Assembly (NCBI GenBank): GCA_949825045.1
Contig: OX463813.1
Coordinates: 6,014,001-6,078,000, forward strand
Length of the DNA: 64,000 nt
DNA from: Argyresthia goedartella
Lineage: Eukaryota; Arthropoda; Insecta; Lepidoptera; Argyresthiidae
Direction of reading: 5' to 3'
Shown here: positions 11,784-22,730 of the stretch, piece by piece
Numbering within the stretch: the first letter of the stretch is position 1
How the letters are laid out: every line of letters begins with the position of its first letter
Made by a program: the position numbers and the translations under genes
The notes under the pieces: model-generated
Seen by the model: the letters and a program-made list of their open reading frames with translations, nothing else
What the model was told of the DNA's origin: nothing
Databases searched by the model: none

Positions 11784-12324
11784 TTAAACACAACGAACAC
11801 GCACACATAATACACATTTATCCCTACTCTCGTATTGGTAAACACAGGCAAAGCAGTTACGTGGCTGTATTCGTGCGCATGAGGCGCACATTGTTTCATA
11901 AAGCACGCACTCAGCACACACAGCGTCATGGACATTAAATTTATTTCCTGTCTCTCTCGCTAGTAGGTAACGCTAATGCGTATGAGAGAGACGGAATCTG
12001 GATTCGACTCAATAGCATCACTTCCTCGGAATATTTCGTTAATCGTGTTTTTTTATTGAAGAAATATTGTATTTTCAGTATTTACCTGTGAAATGTTATA
12101 CCCTTGTTATGGAAATTTATCGAATCGCTGCGATTTTCACATAGGACAACTGCACAGGCCGGCATTATAGAAAATAAAGCTAAGTTTCGTCAGTTTTCTA
12201 AGGCGATCGGCGCGTGCACTCGGGAATTCTCGCTGAGAGCAACTGAATGCACTGTATGCACACTGGGCATACAACGGTCAGCCGTTACGCGGCGGCGTGC
12301 CCTCTCTCTAATATTCAATGCTCT
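11784..12324. repeat. Unidentified insert within LINE remnant B
   Basis: LINE homology stops near 11780 and resumes near 12325. The intervening ~540 bp is less AT-rich, carries no supported gene and could be a solo LTR or other non-autonomous insertion. Clear TG...CA ends or a target duplication could not be assigned, so the boundaries are approximate. Confidence 0.4.
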
Positions 12325-12660
12325 GTGGTCGATACAAATATTTAACGCCATACCAACAGAACTACATGCCTTTTAATGTATTTAAGTATAAATTACGTAA
12401 ATGGTTGATCACTAAATGCTGATAACGTTAAATAATTCTTTGACTCTTTATTAATTTCTTTGACTACCTACCGATCTCTTTAGTTGAAAATAGACACCGA
12501 CCTGTTTTAGATAATATTTATGAATTGTATTGCACTACTGTAGTGCTATTTTTGCATGTCACTACGTGGCTAGATGTGCAGTGCCAATAAATGTTATGTT
12601 ACCACCTACTATGTAACCATATCTACGCAAAATAAACATATTTGATTTTATTTTATTTTA

Positions 12661-13282
12661 TTTGAAATGAAAATCGGTAGAGTTATTTGTTATTATAATA
12701 ATTCCACTTGATCATCCGATAAACTTCAAGGGGTCGAGGATGTGAGGGAGTAGATAATAATGGAAAGAAAAACAAAACGCGAGAGGTCTACAGCAGACAT
12801 TCTTCACAGCTTCATAATTCTTTATTGCACACCGATATTTAAAAAGTTTCATTAAAACAAAACATATGTACAAAGGCGTCTAGGACTCAACTACCATGGC
12901 ATAGGATTCAAAATCCCAATGATTCGCGCGTAAGTGCGGTAATGGACCGGTTAAATTCAATTAATGAACTGAACTTACAGTAACCGGCGGTGTCTTCTTC
13001 GAAATTGTAAAGTTAGCTTTCATTATTGTGTTTCCCCTAGTATCGTTGTACAGGGATAGGATATGAGGCACCTTATTCTCTAGGTCATACTGCGATTCCA
13101 GTAGGTCACAATCTTCGACTGATAGTACCCTTTTTTTGATACCTGACTGAAAAAAAAAGGTTTTTTTGAATTTTTATGGTGGCGTTGTGAATTTGTGATG
13201 GGCTAAAATTTATAGATGCAAACTTTATAAAGTGTACCTATTGATTTTAAAACCTTTTTAGCGCGGCAGATTATATTTATAA
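12661..13282. other. No gene recognised
   Basis: Non-coding sequence between a LINE tail and a dispersed repeat. No motif, open frame or repeat shared with the rest of the window was recognised. Confidence 0.5.
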
Positions 13283-13688
13283 ACCGGTCAAGTGCGAGTC
13301 GAACTCGCGCACGAAGGGTTCCTTACCACCGACAATGGTAGGGATGGTGTGGAGTGAATAGTTTGGATTTTACATAGCAAAATGTTGCTTACAAAGTTAT
13401 TGGTGCGGCTACTTTCACACTCCATGTACGTAACCAGGTGCATTCATAAGTTTGTTCATGGTATTGAAAGAATTATTGTATGGGAGCCCCCTTAAATATG
13501 AATTTTATTCTGCATTTTAGTATTATTTGTTTTAGCAGCAACAGAAATACATCATCTGTGAAAATTTCAACTGTCTAACTATCACGGTTCATGAGGTATA
13601 GCCTGGTGACAGACGGACGGACGGACGGACAGCGGAGGCTTACAAATATGGTCCCGTTTGGCACCCTTCGGGTACAGAACCCTAAAAA
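13283..13688 (+). repeat. Dispersed ~400-bp non-autonomous repeat, copy 1
   Basis: Begins CCGGTCAAGTGCGAGTCG, includes GAAGGGTTCC near the 5' side, passes through a GACGGACGGACGGACAGCGG run and ends GGTACAGAACCCTAAAAA. Copies 2 (22303-22704) and 3 (47041-47214, minus, partial) align along their shared length. The near-terminal GGGTTCCGTACC and GGTACGGAACCC of copy 2 are inverted relative to each other. No coding capacity. This repeat type is widespread in insect genomes; its class is uncertain. Confidence 0.85.
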
Positions 13689-14738
13689 CATAAGTTGTTT
13701 TAGTCCAAAGTACCGTCATTTTGTTATTGACTGATCATCATCGATCATCAAAATTCTAATGTACAGCAGACCTACAAGCTTGAAATTTTAAACAAGCGAG
13801 GTCTACTGTTCTCACAGAACCACTAATGATACTGTTGTACAAATTTTCGAAGGTATTTTCTCATAGCGTTTCCGGGATTATTTTTTCACGGCAGCTGATC
13901 AAATGCGAAGTCAATGTTTTTGATAAATATTGAACTTTAGACTAAGTTCTAAGACCAATTTTTCTTATTCCTCTCTAGGTATCGACAAAATAACACTTGG
14001 CACAAGTGTCTTAAGTAACTATTCCCGATAGCGTAAAAACTTGAAAATGGGAAATTTGAATAAAACCTTTAAACCAATGATATCTCGAATTGTATGCAAA
14101 TTTCACTGAGGTCATGTTGTTTTTCTGTCCGTCTAATGCAGGTCTACCTTCAGTACATGACTAACGGGACACCCTGTTTAGAGTTGAGGTTTGAGTGTCT
14201 ACTGACATATGGACACACACTACAATATTTTACGGAAGTTTTAACGGGTGATGAAAAATATCGTAAGGAAACCATCATATCTCCATAGATGCGGCAATGG
14301 GCTTTTCTCTTGTCACGCAAAATGAAATAGGTATTTTATTCGGCTGAACGCAGGCGCAACTTTGCCTCTACTACCACTTATGGGAAAAGGAATTGTAAAA
14401 TACAAAGTAATTCATATTTACCTTTGAAAATACCTCAAAGACTCTTAGTAAAATCGAAAAAAACACAAAAACTAGGATTTTTTTTAAAAGCATTTTTGTT
14501 CATATGATAGGACGTTGATACGCTGTAATAAAACTTCATGTAATAAATCGCATGGTCACGTCTAATCATGATATTACATTAACTTCCTGTTTAATAAAAT
14601 GATATTTTAATGCAAATTTAATCATTGTGCTATCAGAGAATCATTTGTTAGTTAAGCACATTCACACAATAGTTCATAAATATAAATTGTATGTTGTGAC
14701 GAACTTTTCCTATAGAAAATACTTAAAAAGGAGAACAA
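13689..14738. other. No gene recognised
   Basis: AT-rich non-coding stretch. A 64-codon open frame at 14094-14288 has no recognisable motif and is not supported as a gene. Confidence 0.5.
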
Positions 14739-15069
14739 TTTAAATGATCACCAAAATATTATTTTCCCACCCAAAATGGGTAAATCACCTAAAGTTGCAG
14801 AAAATATTAGGGCAAAATACTGCGATAGTTTAGGTGAAGAATAAAGGGGGTGAGCGAACCGAAGCCCCCTTTATCCTTCGTGTTAGGTTGAACAGGTAAG
14901 AACAACAGAAAATACTTAAAACATAAACTTGTACACAAAATATAAAAAGAAGTTTGGTGATCATTTATCCAAACACGATTTGGTGGTCGTTTACTAATTC
15001 TGGTGGTCGTTTCGAATTTATTTTTAGTAAAATAAAAAATAAAAAGTGCGTTTTTGGTGATCGTTTAAA
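14739..15069. mobile_element. Non-autonomous element with GATCACC inverted ends, copy 1
   Basis: The left end TTTAAATGATCACCAAAA (14739-14756) is the inverted complement, with one mismatch, of the right end TTTTGGTGATCGTTTAAA (to about 15069). The terminal motif recurs inside the right part as GGTGATCATTTA, GGTGGTCGTTTA, GGTGGTCGTTTC and GGTGATCGTTTA at about 14957, 14982, 15002 and 15056. The left half is repeated at 46883-47038. No coding capacity; a MITE-like or foldback element is likely. Confidence 0.65.
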
Positions 15070-15421
15070 CATAAGCCCTTAAAAAGTTTAATAATCAAAG
15101 ATGTTCAGAATGACGTGCCCCTTGACATGCAAACAATTCCTTACATTTTTATGACTTCAAACTTATACGGGTAACATGGTCAGGAAAATGTCCCGGGATT
15201 AAAAAAGATACAGAAATAAGTATATATTCTCTGTATCTGGCATCTAGAAAATTCTGTCTCAATAAATCTTTAAAATTCTTCAAATAACTTACTAATTTGT
15301 CAACTAACTATTTTACTTTAAGTTAAACGGAGTGAAAATTAAGGAAGTACATAGTCATCGTAAAAAAATCGAGGTTGAGATTGGATCCGAAAAAGTGAAA
15401 AAAAAAACAAATTCGTATGTA

Positions 15422-15426
<5 letters not shown>

Positions 15427-15474
<48 letters not shown>
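15427..15474. repeat. (GT)24 microsatellite
   Basis: Uninterrupted dinucleotide run of 48 bp within non-coding sequence. The open frame on the opposite strand (His-Thr repeats) is an artefact of the repeat. Confidence 0.98.
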
Positions 15475-15477
<3 letters not shown>

Positions 15478-15825
15478 GATGGCTGTTTTCCGTTGTGAGC
15501 TCTAGAGCCTAAACCACTGAATCGAAATGGATGAAATTTTGTATTGGAGGTTCTTTTGTAAAGAACTTTTTTTTTGTTTTTATTAAAAAACGGGATAAAC
15601 AATTTTTTCACATTTCTCGTCATAGTATCTCTTAATATCATCTATAACATGGCATACTCGGTGATTACCGCAAAACTCTAAAAATTGTAGCTCCCATACA
15701 ATATGCACACAGTGCCATATATCCCGTACATTAGGCGGCGGCGGCGGGCGGAATAAGCTCCTAGTGCGGGGCATGGTTAAAGTAGAAAGGAGTTGTTTTG
15801 TATGGTGGAGTGGTTGTTAGGGACA

Positions 15826-15988
15826 TCATTCTGAACAACTTTTAGTATGGGGCCGACTTGATTAGAGCAGCTTTATTTTCAACTCCACCACATAACTCAG
15901 GTGAGCGCTGGTCCCGAAATGTACTGAGATAAGAAAAATAAAGTTGCTCTGATCACGTCGGTTCCATAGTAAAAGGTATTCAAAATGA
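15826..15988. repeat. Imperfect ~54-bp inverted repeat (hairpin/foldback)
   Basis: The arm 15826-15879 pairs with the arm 15935-15988 with a handful of mismatches, leaving a loop of about 55 bp. Weaker complementarity (GAAAGGAGTT against GAAAGGGAGTT inverted) extends outward to about 15784 and 16020. There is no coding signal, so it is either a small foldback element or a precursor-like hairpin. Confidence 0.7.
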
Positions 15989-16294
15989 GGACCTTTCGGC
16001 TTGTAACTCCCTTTCTGTTAGACCTTGTATACTTTATCTTAGAACTTCTTAAAACGTCTCCTAAACGCCTGCACACGAATATCCACAAACTATTATTTAA
16101 ATAACAACACCGAAAGCATCATGCGAGAAAGTTAGTACAGGATGGTCTGCACAATTTATTTTTTATCGTTCTTCGCATCTACGTGGGGACCACGGGATAA
16201 CAACACCTACAGACTGATTAATTTGAATATTTCGAGCATATTTTTTTTATTTTTTATATCTTTTTAATTAACACCCCTCGTGACGTCGATTGGT

Positions 16295-16333
16295 CAACAT
16301 TTTTGAACGTTAAGTAAACGTTCAAAAATGTTG
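16295..16333. repeat. Perfect 17-bp inverted repeat
   Basis: CAACATTTTTGAACGTT (16295-16311) is followed after AAGTA by its exact reverse complement (16317-16333). It is surrounded by unique AT-rich DNA. Confidence 0.9.
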
Positions 16334-16339
16334 GCCGTA

Positions 16340-18055
16340 AGTAACGGCTAGTTGTCGAACAAAAAAATCGATGTCACTCTCATCAACTCACATGTCCCTA
16401 TTAAACATTCATAACAACAAAACCATTACAGAAAGTTGAGCAAAATACGCTCAAAAATTACTTTTCACCATAAGATGGTGGACTGATAACATTGTTTAAC
16501 ATTTTTTACGTATATTTAGCACAGGTGCCAAATAATATCAATTAGAAAACTACCGAAAACTCACGATGAGTGCTACCGACACGTTAAAGGTTTGAGGTGG
16601 CTTATTTGTCTGGCTGAGTGATCTTGGACCCAATTATGACACTAGGCATGATTGCCTCAATCTAATCTTAGGATTTCAAGACTTTATTATAATCTGAGAT
16701 ATTATCACTTTATAAAACTAAAAAACTATATCACCAATTGTAAAGTGGCTTTGGCAGCCTTTCCTCGAATGGGTCTCAGACACCAGATGCCGAATTCCCA
16801 GCCGGGGATTGCACGCGGGGCCGCCTCAATGCCACGCGTGAGGGCGGCAGCAAGAAGGGTCCCATGCCAGCCAGACCTAACTCCAGACCAGGCAGCACAA
16901 GACCGAAGGGTTAGCTCGGCCTCCACCTCCGATCATGCAGGAAATTGCCTGCCGCGCCATGCGACTGCCCTTCAATGGGCCTTGATGATGGTTGATGTTG
17001 ACGGATTGAAATGTTGACTTTAGTTTGATGATAATGTCTTTATTTACTGTACTGTACAATTATGAACATTGAAACTTACGCACTATGCGTTGACAATTGA
17101 GATTACATATTCCACCGCGACGGCGTCCATTGAACAACATGATTTAACTGAGAGATTACATTGTGAATTGTGACATTCGACCGCCCAAGATGGTGTCATA
17201 CCGAGCAATGCTTGATTGAATGAAAGATAGGTTGAGACATTTTCATACATGAAACAACGTTTTCAGAGACAGATAGCATAACTATGACAATTGATCGTTC
17301 GTTCCATAGTATCGACCTTTAGTAAGAAATACCATATTAATTTGGATTTATATCAATATTTGTTTACGTTCTGGATGACAACTGAGTTATTATTTTTTTC
17401 AGACATTCTTTTTTTTTCGGAAACTTCAGTAATCTTGTAATATTTCTTCGCTATTGCTGCTTTCTCTCTCTTTATCTTTGTTATTTGCTATTTCATTACT
17501 ATTTTCAACATTTACTACTGTAGAATTTTCAACTTTGTTTTTGTTTTGATATGTCATCAACTTGACTTAAGTCTGCATCCGTCTATGTTATTTGTGGGTC
17601 CGCATTTCATTGGAAACATGTTGTTGGTTAAGCATATTGTGGTTTTGCCGACAGAGTGGCAACCGGCGGGAGACGGAATAAAAGGCTTGTCACTACATGC
17701 TCAGTTAGTCTTGTCTATTTATTGGAATACAATCCTAACTTATATACTAGGTTGGTACATGTTATTAATATTAACGTGCATAAGACATAGTACGTGATGA
17801 GATATTTCCGTATATGTATCTGTAATCTGTGGCGGGCGTACGGGCCGGCACAGTGGTATTTGTTTCTTTCAGCGGCATAGCCTTTTTGCAAGAGCATTCT
17901 TAATAGTGATCTGCTAAGGTTTCTTGTTAAAGTATGTTTTTTGGATGGGAATCTGCCCTATTCCAAAGAATGAGACGTTGTTTTACTGCTTGCAAATTAG
18001 TCTTAATTAGTAGATTAATTTGTATTTGTGTAATTTTTTACTGAAGGGAATTTCA
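16340..18055. other. Long non-coding stretch with a GC-rich patch
   Basis: No gene supported. A less AT-rich patch at about 16740-17000 gives open frames on both strands but without motifs. The stretch 17540-17900 has an LTR-like look (AATAAAAG near 17680, GC patch CGGGCGTACGGGCCGG near 17835), but no partner LTR, target duplication or primer site was found. Confidence 0.4.
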
Positions 18056-19313
18056 GACACGATACTTTCCTGTTCGAGTGCCTCAAGGTGGTATTCTCTC
18101 TCCTCTTCTATTTTCAGTCTTCATCAACTCTATCTCCGACGTTATCTCTTCTTCGTATCATCTTTACGCAGATGATCTCCAAATTTATCGCCACTTTTGC
18201 CCCTGCGATGTAGCTTCAACCGTGGAGGCACTGAATGCTGACCTCGAGAATGTGAAAGACTGGGCCTTATCATACGGGCTGTTGGTAAACCCGACCAAAT
18301 CACAAGCCATGCTTTTAGGAACCAGGCACACGCTTTCCTTGATACAAAAACTTATTGTTCCCGTGTCATACAATGGCATCACAATAGAGTATACAGATCA
18401 GGCGAAAAACCTTGGGGTTATTTTTGACAACCTGCTGTCTTGGTCTCCACATGTCAGCGAGGTCAGCAGACGGGTCTTTGCGTCTTTTCACTCCCTCAGG
18501 CGTTTGCAGTACTTCTTGCCACGGCAGACCAAAATTACCCTTGCTCAGTCCCTTCTCCTGCCACTAATCGACTACGCCGATATCTGTTGGGCGAGCGCGA
18601 ACGAAGATTTACTGAACAAACTCGAACGACTTCAGAATCTTGGGATTCGGTTTATCTTCGGGTTGCGCAAATTCGACCATGTTTCTCAATATCGCAAAGA
18701 GTTGGGTTGGCTTCCAATTCGTCGTCGCCGAGACACTCATATTCTCTCTTATCTTTTCAATATATTGAAAAATCCGCGCTATCCCAGCTACCTTCGAGAC
18801 CGCTTTGAGTATCTCTTTTCAGGAGATCGGCACCAGAGATCTCACACGGTCTCACTCTTAGCCACTCCAAGGCATAGCACCTCGGCATATGAGCATTCAT
18901 TCAGGCTGCAGGCGGTTCGACTGTGGAACGCACTACCTAGCACTATAAGAGACTGTCCCTCTCTTGTCTCTTTCAAAAACCGGGTAAAAGAGCACTTCCT
19001 TTCTCTTTCGTGAGAGTTATATATAGTATGTATATCATTATAATATATAAACTATATATATGTATTGTATTTAGTAGTCTGGTATGTAAGTATTTTATTT
19101 TCCGTATTTTATATTATATATGTATTTTAGTATAGATTAGATATTAGATATTGTACACTGCCTACCCTTTCATGATACATTTCGCTTTCATGCCTTGGTT
19201 TGCTGGAAGAAATCTCTTTTTAGAGATAAGCTCGCCTTTGTACATATGATTTCTCCTAATGTAACCTTTTAAATTTAATATGTGTGTGTGCAATAAAGAA
19301 TTATGAATTATGA
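18056..19313 (+). mobile_element. 5'-truncated LINE C: 3' half of RT plus 3' tail
   Basis: Homology to LINE RT starts at about 18056, in the middle of the RT domain, and ends in an A/T-rich 3' UTR with AATAAA at about 19293 and an (ATTATGA)-type tail ending near 19313. The UTR contains GCTGGAAGAAATCTCTTTTT and CGCCTTTGTACAT, shared with the minus-strand tail at 28533-28668. The 5' truncation is typical of LINE insertion. Confidence 0.88.
18078..19013 (+). pseudogene. LINE reverse transcriptase, C-terminal 311 codons
   Basis: Starts inside the RT at the PQGGILSPLLF motif; the catalytic YADD follows (HLYADDLQIY, about 18157-18186). After this come the thumb region with LLVNPTKSQ, LGVIFD and LLPLIDYADICW, and the C-terminal block VRLWNALPSTIRDCPS ending FLSLS with a TGA at 19013. 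The frame is uninterrupted from 18078, so this copy is fairly young, yet it lacks the endonuclease, the RT fingers and ORF1. LINE remnant A is a diverged minus-strand member of the same family. Confidence 0.9.
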
Positions 19314-19315
19314 AT

Positions 19316-19972
19316 GCAGCCATATTATCATACTTGACGTTAATTTCAACGGGTTTACTTCATTTAAACCACCCATCAGTATCAGGTAATCTTGGTCAGT
19401 CAGTGTTGGCACAAAGCGCGGTGAAACTCCAGGATGGCGCTACGAATGTAGCTGAGCACGCTCTTGGTTTGATGTGGCATCCGAGTCAAGACACGTTCGC
19501 GTTCAGTATATCCTTTAACCGTTTATCAGACGAACTTCTCAGCGGGAACGAAGCCCCAACTAAAGCCAAAATGCTTGGCTTTATGATGTCAATTTATGAC
19601 ATGCAAGGTTTCTTATCACCGATAATAATAAAAGGTTAGAAGATTATTTTGCAAAACGAGCATAGAAGCGGAGTGGGCTGGAACTGCCGCATCCAACCCA
19701 ATGACTATGGTAGCTTCATGAAGTGGCTCGATGATTTGAAGCAATTAGCTTATCTACAAATCCCTCGGTGGTATCACTACGCAGGTAAATGGACAGAATG
19801 TTATACATGTCTAGGTATAGAAACAGCTGACGGTTATAAAATTGTTAGCACAGAAATGCATACCTACTGCGATGCTTCGAACAAGGCCTTTTCAGCGGTC
19901 GTCTATTGGAGTTTTATTAGCGCCGATGGTAAAGTAAACGTTTGTTTCGTTACTAGCAAAAGTCACGTGACC
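19316..19972 (+). pseudogene. BEL/Pao RT C-terminus and RNase H start
   Basis: The block ALGLMWHPSQDTFAF and the segment MSIYDMQGFLSPI match the BEL RT connection region. A TAG at 19637-19639 interrupts the frame, which continues to HTYCDASNKAFSAVVYW (first RNase H Asp, near 19870) and TSKSHVTP. At about 19972 a frameshift moves homology to the frame starting at 19975. Confidence 0.8.
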
Positions 19973-19974
19973 CC

Positions 19975-21885
19975 TTGCGCCCCGAGTCCGTGCCCCGCCT
20001 CGAACTGCAAGCTGCGCTGTTAGCTGCACGTTTGGCCGACACGGTGCAAAGGGAGCATGCTGATATTAGGCCGACTAAGCGCTTATTTTGGACAGATTCC
20101 AAGACAGTATTACAGTGGATAAGAGGTGATCCGCGGACATACAAACCATACGTCGCTCACAGATTAGGCGAAATCGACGAGTTGACGCGCTTACCTGAGT
20201 GGAGGTATGTACCTACCAGCTTGAACGCCGCTGATGTCGCCACCAGAGAGGATGCTCCGCCCCTGAAAATGGACAGTGTGTGGTTTCAAGGACCTGCATA
20301 CCTACGTCTCCCCGAAGAGAACTGGCCTAAGGATATCAGCAACAGCGAAAAGGTAACTCCCGACGTAACCTGTGAACAGAAAAGCGTGCACACCATTGTC
20401 ATGTCACAAACAGAAAACCTTTTCTCGTGCTTACCAGATGATAATAAATTTTCATCTTGGTTACGGTTGCTCCACACGACTGCCCAGGTTTTATTGTTTA
20501 TTGATAAGTGCTGCCGCCACGAGGAGCAATTTAATGTCGATCTTATGTCCAGACCGGAAGAGCTCTTACTTAGAAAAGTTCAATCAGACTCCTTTAGGCT
20601 TGAAATACGCAGTTTGGCACTAAACAAACCTCTACCTTCGAACAACCGCCTACAAAAGCTTACTCCTTATCTAGATGAGCGACACTTGCTGCGTGTAGGC
20701 GGTCGAATTGACAGGGTGAAAGGTATTAGTGAGACTATCTGCAGACCCGTTATTCTGGATGACCGCCACAGAATAACTCGGCTTCTCGTCGAGCATCATC
20801 ACAGGCGAGCTCATCACGGCGCGAATGAAATGGTCGTAAATGAGCTCTTCCAAAAATACTGGATAATACGACTGCGGCCGGCTTTGCGTGGGGCGGCAGC
20901 GCGCTGCTTGTTCTGCAAGCACCGCCGCGCCACTCCGCTGCCGCAACGCATGGCAGACCTCCCGCACGCCCGGCTGCAGCACCACAGGCGCCCATTCACC
21001 TTCTCAGGCGTCGATTTTTTCGGCCCAATGGATGTTACTATTGGTCGTAGCCGTGTGAAGCGTTATGGTGTGCTCTTCACGTGTCTAACGATTCTAGCCG
21101 TCCACATTGAGCTGTCGGCAAGCCTGTCAACTGATGCCACCATCATGGCCCTACGACGCATGATGGCTCGCAGAGGTATTCCTCAGGTAATTTATTCCGA
21201 TAACGGGACTAATCTAAGGGGTGCTGATACGGAACTAACACGCAGCCTTCAGCAGCTTAACTTTGACCGACTACAAGAAGATGGCACGGTAAGAGGCATA
21301 GAAGAGCGTTTCATTCCCCCAGGAGCTCCGGAGATGGACGGCGCATGGGAACGGATGGCCCGCACTGTCAAAACAGCCCTAAAAGTTGTGTTAAAGTAAC
21401 GAGCCCCACATGAGTACACGCTGACCACTCTGATGACCGAGGTGGAGGCCCTGGTCAATAATCGACCAATTACCCACGTGTCAACTGACCCGAACTACCC
21501 CGAGGCATTGACCCCTAATCATTTTCTTATAGGAACATCTTCTACTGGATCTCCGTACGGTAAGAATGACAACGCTGATCTCAATTTACGTAAACGTTGG
21601 CGCGTTGCTCAAAGATTAACCGATATGTTCTGGAGTCGATAGCTTAAAAAGTACCTACCGTCTTTGTTACCCAGGCAAAAGTGGTGTATGGAAGCAAAAG
21701 CATTGTCAGTGGGCGATTATGTGCTTTTAGTCGAGCCTAACGTGGAACGTGGTTCGTGGAGTCATGGGATAGTGAGTGCGACACACGCTGGGGAAGACGG
21801 TCGCATACGCGTAGTTAATGTGCGTACGCGCACAGGGAGGGTTCTTCGGCGGCCCGTCACTAGAATTGCATTGCTTGAGGTATAG
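19975..21885 (+). pseudogene. BEL/Pao RNase H and integrase with two in-frame stops
   Basis: Open from 19975 to 21399 (474 codons), with continued homology in the same frame to 21885 through stops at 21397-21399 and 21640-21642. RNase H: PRLELQAALL, FWTDSKTVLQW and NAADVATR. Integrase zinc region: AHHG and CLFCKH (near 20815 and 20911). DDE core: GVDFFGP (near 21010), IYSDNGTN (near 21193) and a Glu in GAWERMART (near 21340). The segment before the Glu reads EMDGAWE, where the usual small residue is Asp. The C-terminal domain ends RRPVTRIALLEV. Confidence 0.87.
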
Positions 21886-21927
21886 GTGGTAGTGCTGCGC
21901 TGCGTCTCAGCACTTGGGGGTGGTTTG

Positions 21928-22271
21928 TAGATGATGGATTTTTTTATTTAAGTACTTTTGCCCTTGTTTTTGTATTTTTCTTAGTCTATATTTTTAAAAA
22001 CTAAGACTATCTGTGATAGTCATAATAAAGTGCGGCTAGTTAGCAAGTCGGCCGGTAGGGGGCGCGTGTGTGTTTCTTTGATAATCCGCCATAGTTGTTC
22101 TCTCTCGCAGTCTCTAGTCGAACGGCGCGACGCGTGTACGGAAATTTTATTTTTGCTCAAAATCCGTATGTCACCACGCCCCCCATACCTATCGATCGGC
22201 GAACGTGCGTCCCTTTGCACATATTTTGGTTTCATTCAGCTCCCATAGGATACAGACATTCCATCGACAAC
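21928..22271 (+). repeat. Probable 3' LTR of the 19.3-22.3 kb BEL/Pao remnant
   Basis: A purine-rich run (TTGGGGGTGG) precedes TGTAGATGATGG at about 21928, the expected polypurine tract and LTR start just after pol. The other end is set near ATCGACAACA (22271) only because it ends in CA. The partner LTR is missing, so length and end are uncertain. Confidence 0.45.
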
Positions 22272-22302
22272 ACCCATATAAAAGCGGATTAATAAAAAAA
22301 AA

Positions 22303-22704
22303 ACGGTCAAGTGCGAGTCTAAATCGCGCACGAAGGGTTCCGTACCACCGTTCAATGGAAGCGATGGTGTGGAGTGAATAGTTTGGATTTTACACAGCAA
22401 AATATTGTTTACAAAGTTATTGGTACGGTTACTTTCACACTCCATGTACGTAACCAGGTGCATCCATAAGTTTGTATATGGTATTGAAAGAATTGTTGTA
22501 TGGGAGCCCCTTATATATTTCTTTTATCCTGTTTTTTAGTATTTGTTGTTATAGCGGCAACATAAATACATGATCTGTGAAAATTTCAACTGTCTAACTA
22601 TCACGGTTCGTGAGATACAGCCTGGTGACAGACGGACGGACGGACAGCGGAGTCTTAGTAATAGGGTCCCGTTTGGAACCCTTCACGTACGGAACCCTAA
22701 AAAA
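22303..22704 (+). repeat. Dispersed ~400-bp non-autonomous repeat, copy 2
   Basis: Aligns along its full length with copy 1 at 13283-13688, from CGGTCAAGTGCGAGTC to GTACGGAACCCTAAAAAA. The subterminal GGGTTCCGTACC and terminal GTACGGAACCC are inverted relative to each other. Confidence 0.88.
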
Positions 22705-22730
22705 GGTAAGGAATGTATCCATATTTCCTC

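Larger units (their letters stand above)
9640..12660 (+). pseudogene. LINE remnant B, split by a mariner and another insert
   Basis: Degenerate RT on the plus strand in three blocks. Block 9650-10590 contains ELTPVLTYLENKSLEE, a YRPVTF-like block near 10000, and YHSFVVSALCYGIVVWGNS near 10415. Block 11542-11780 follows the mariner. Block 12325-12420 (IFNAIPTELHAF, then VFKYKLRKWLI) gives the C-terminal LINE signature. A 3' UTR with AATAAA at 12587 and at 12630 and a TGATTTTATTTTATTTTA tail ends near 12660. The frame is heavily mutated. The order of blocks matches a CR1/jockey-type RT. Confidence 0.75.
19316..22271 (+). mobile_element. BEL/Pao remnant without env (copy 2 of the group)
   Basis: Starts abruptly in the RT C-terminal region next to the LINE C tail and continues through RNase H and integrase to a probable 3' LTR. 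It belongs to a lineage distinct from the env-bearing copies: pol ends with a short C-terminal domain and is followed directly by the LTR. The 5' half (gag, protease, most of RT) is absent. Confidence 0.85.

Noticed and set aside
12104..12376. 90-codon plus frame
   Set aside because: Only the last dozen codons are LINE B sequence; the rest is unassigned insert read through.
14950..15069. CRISPR-like spaced repeats
   Set aside because: Four short degenerate motifs at uneven spacing inside a eukaryotic element; not a CRISPR array.
15339..15641. Minus frame with His-Thr repeats
   Set aside because: Translation of the GT microsatellite.
16652..17017. 121-codon plus frame in a GC-rich patch
   Set aside because: No recognisable motif, no splice or start context, and competing frames on the other strand.
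17540..17900. Possible solo LTR (AATAAAAG, GC patch)
   Set aside because: No TG...CA ends with target duplication or partner LTR could be found.
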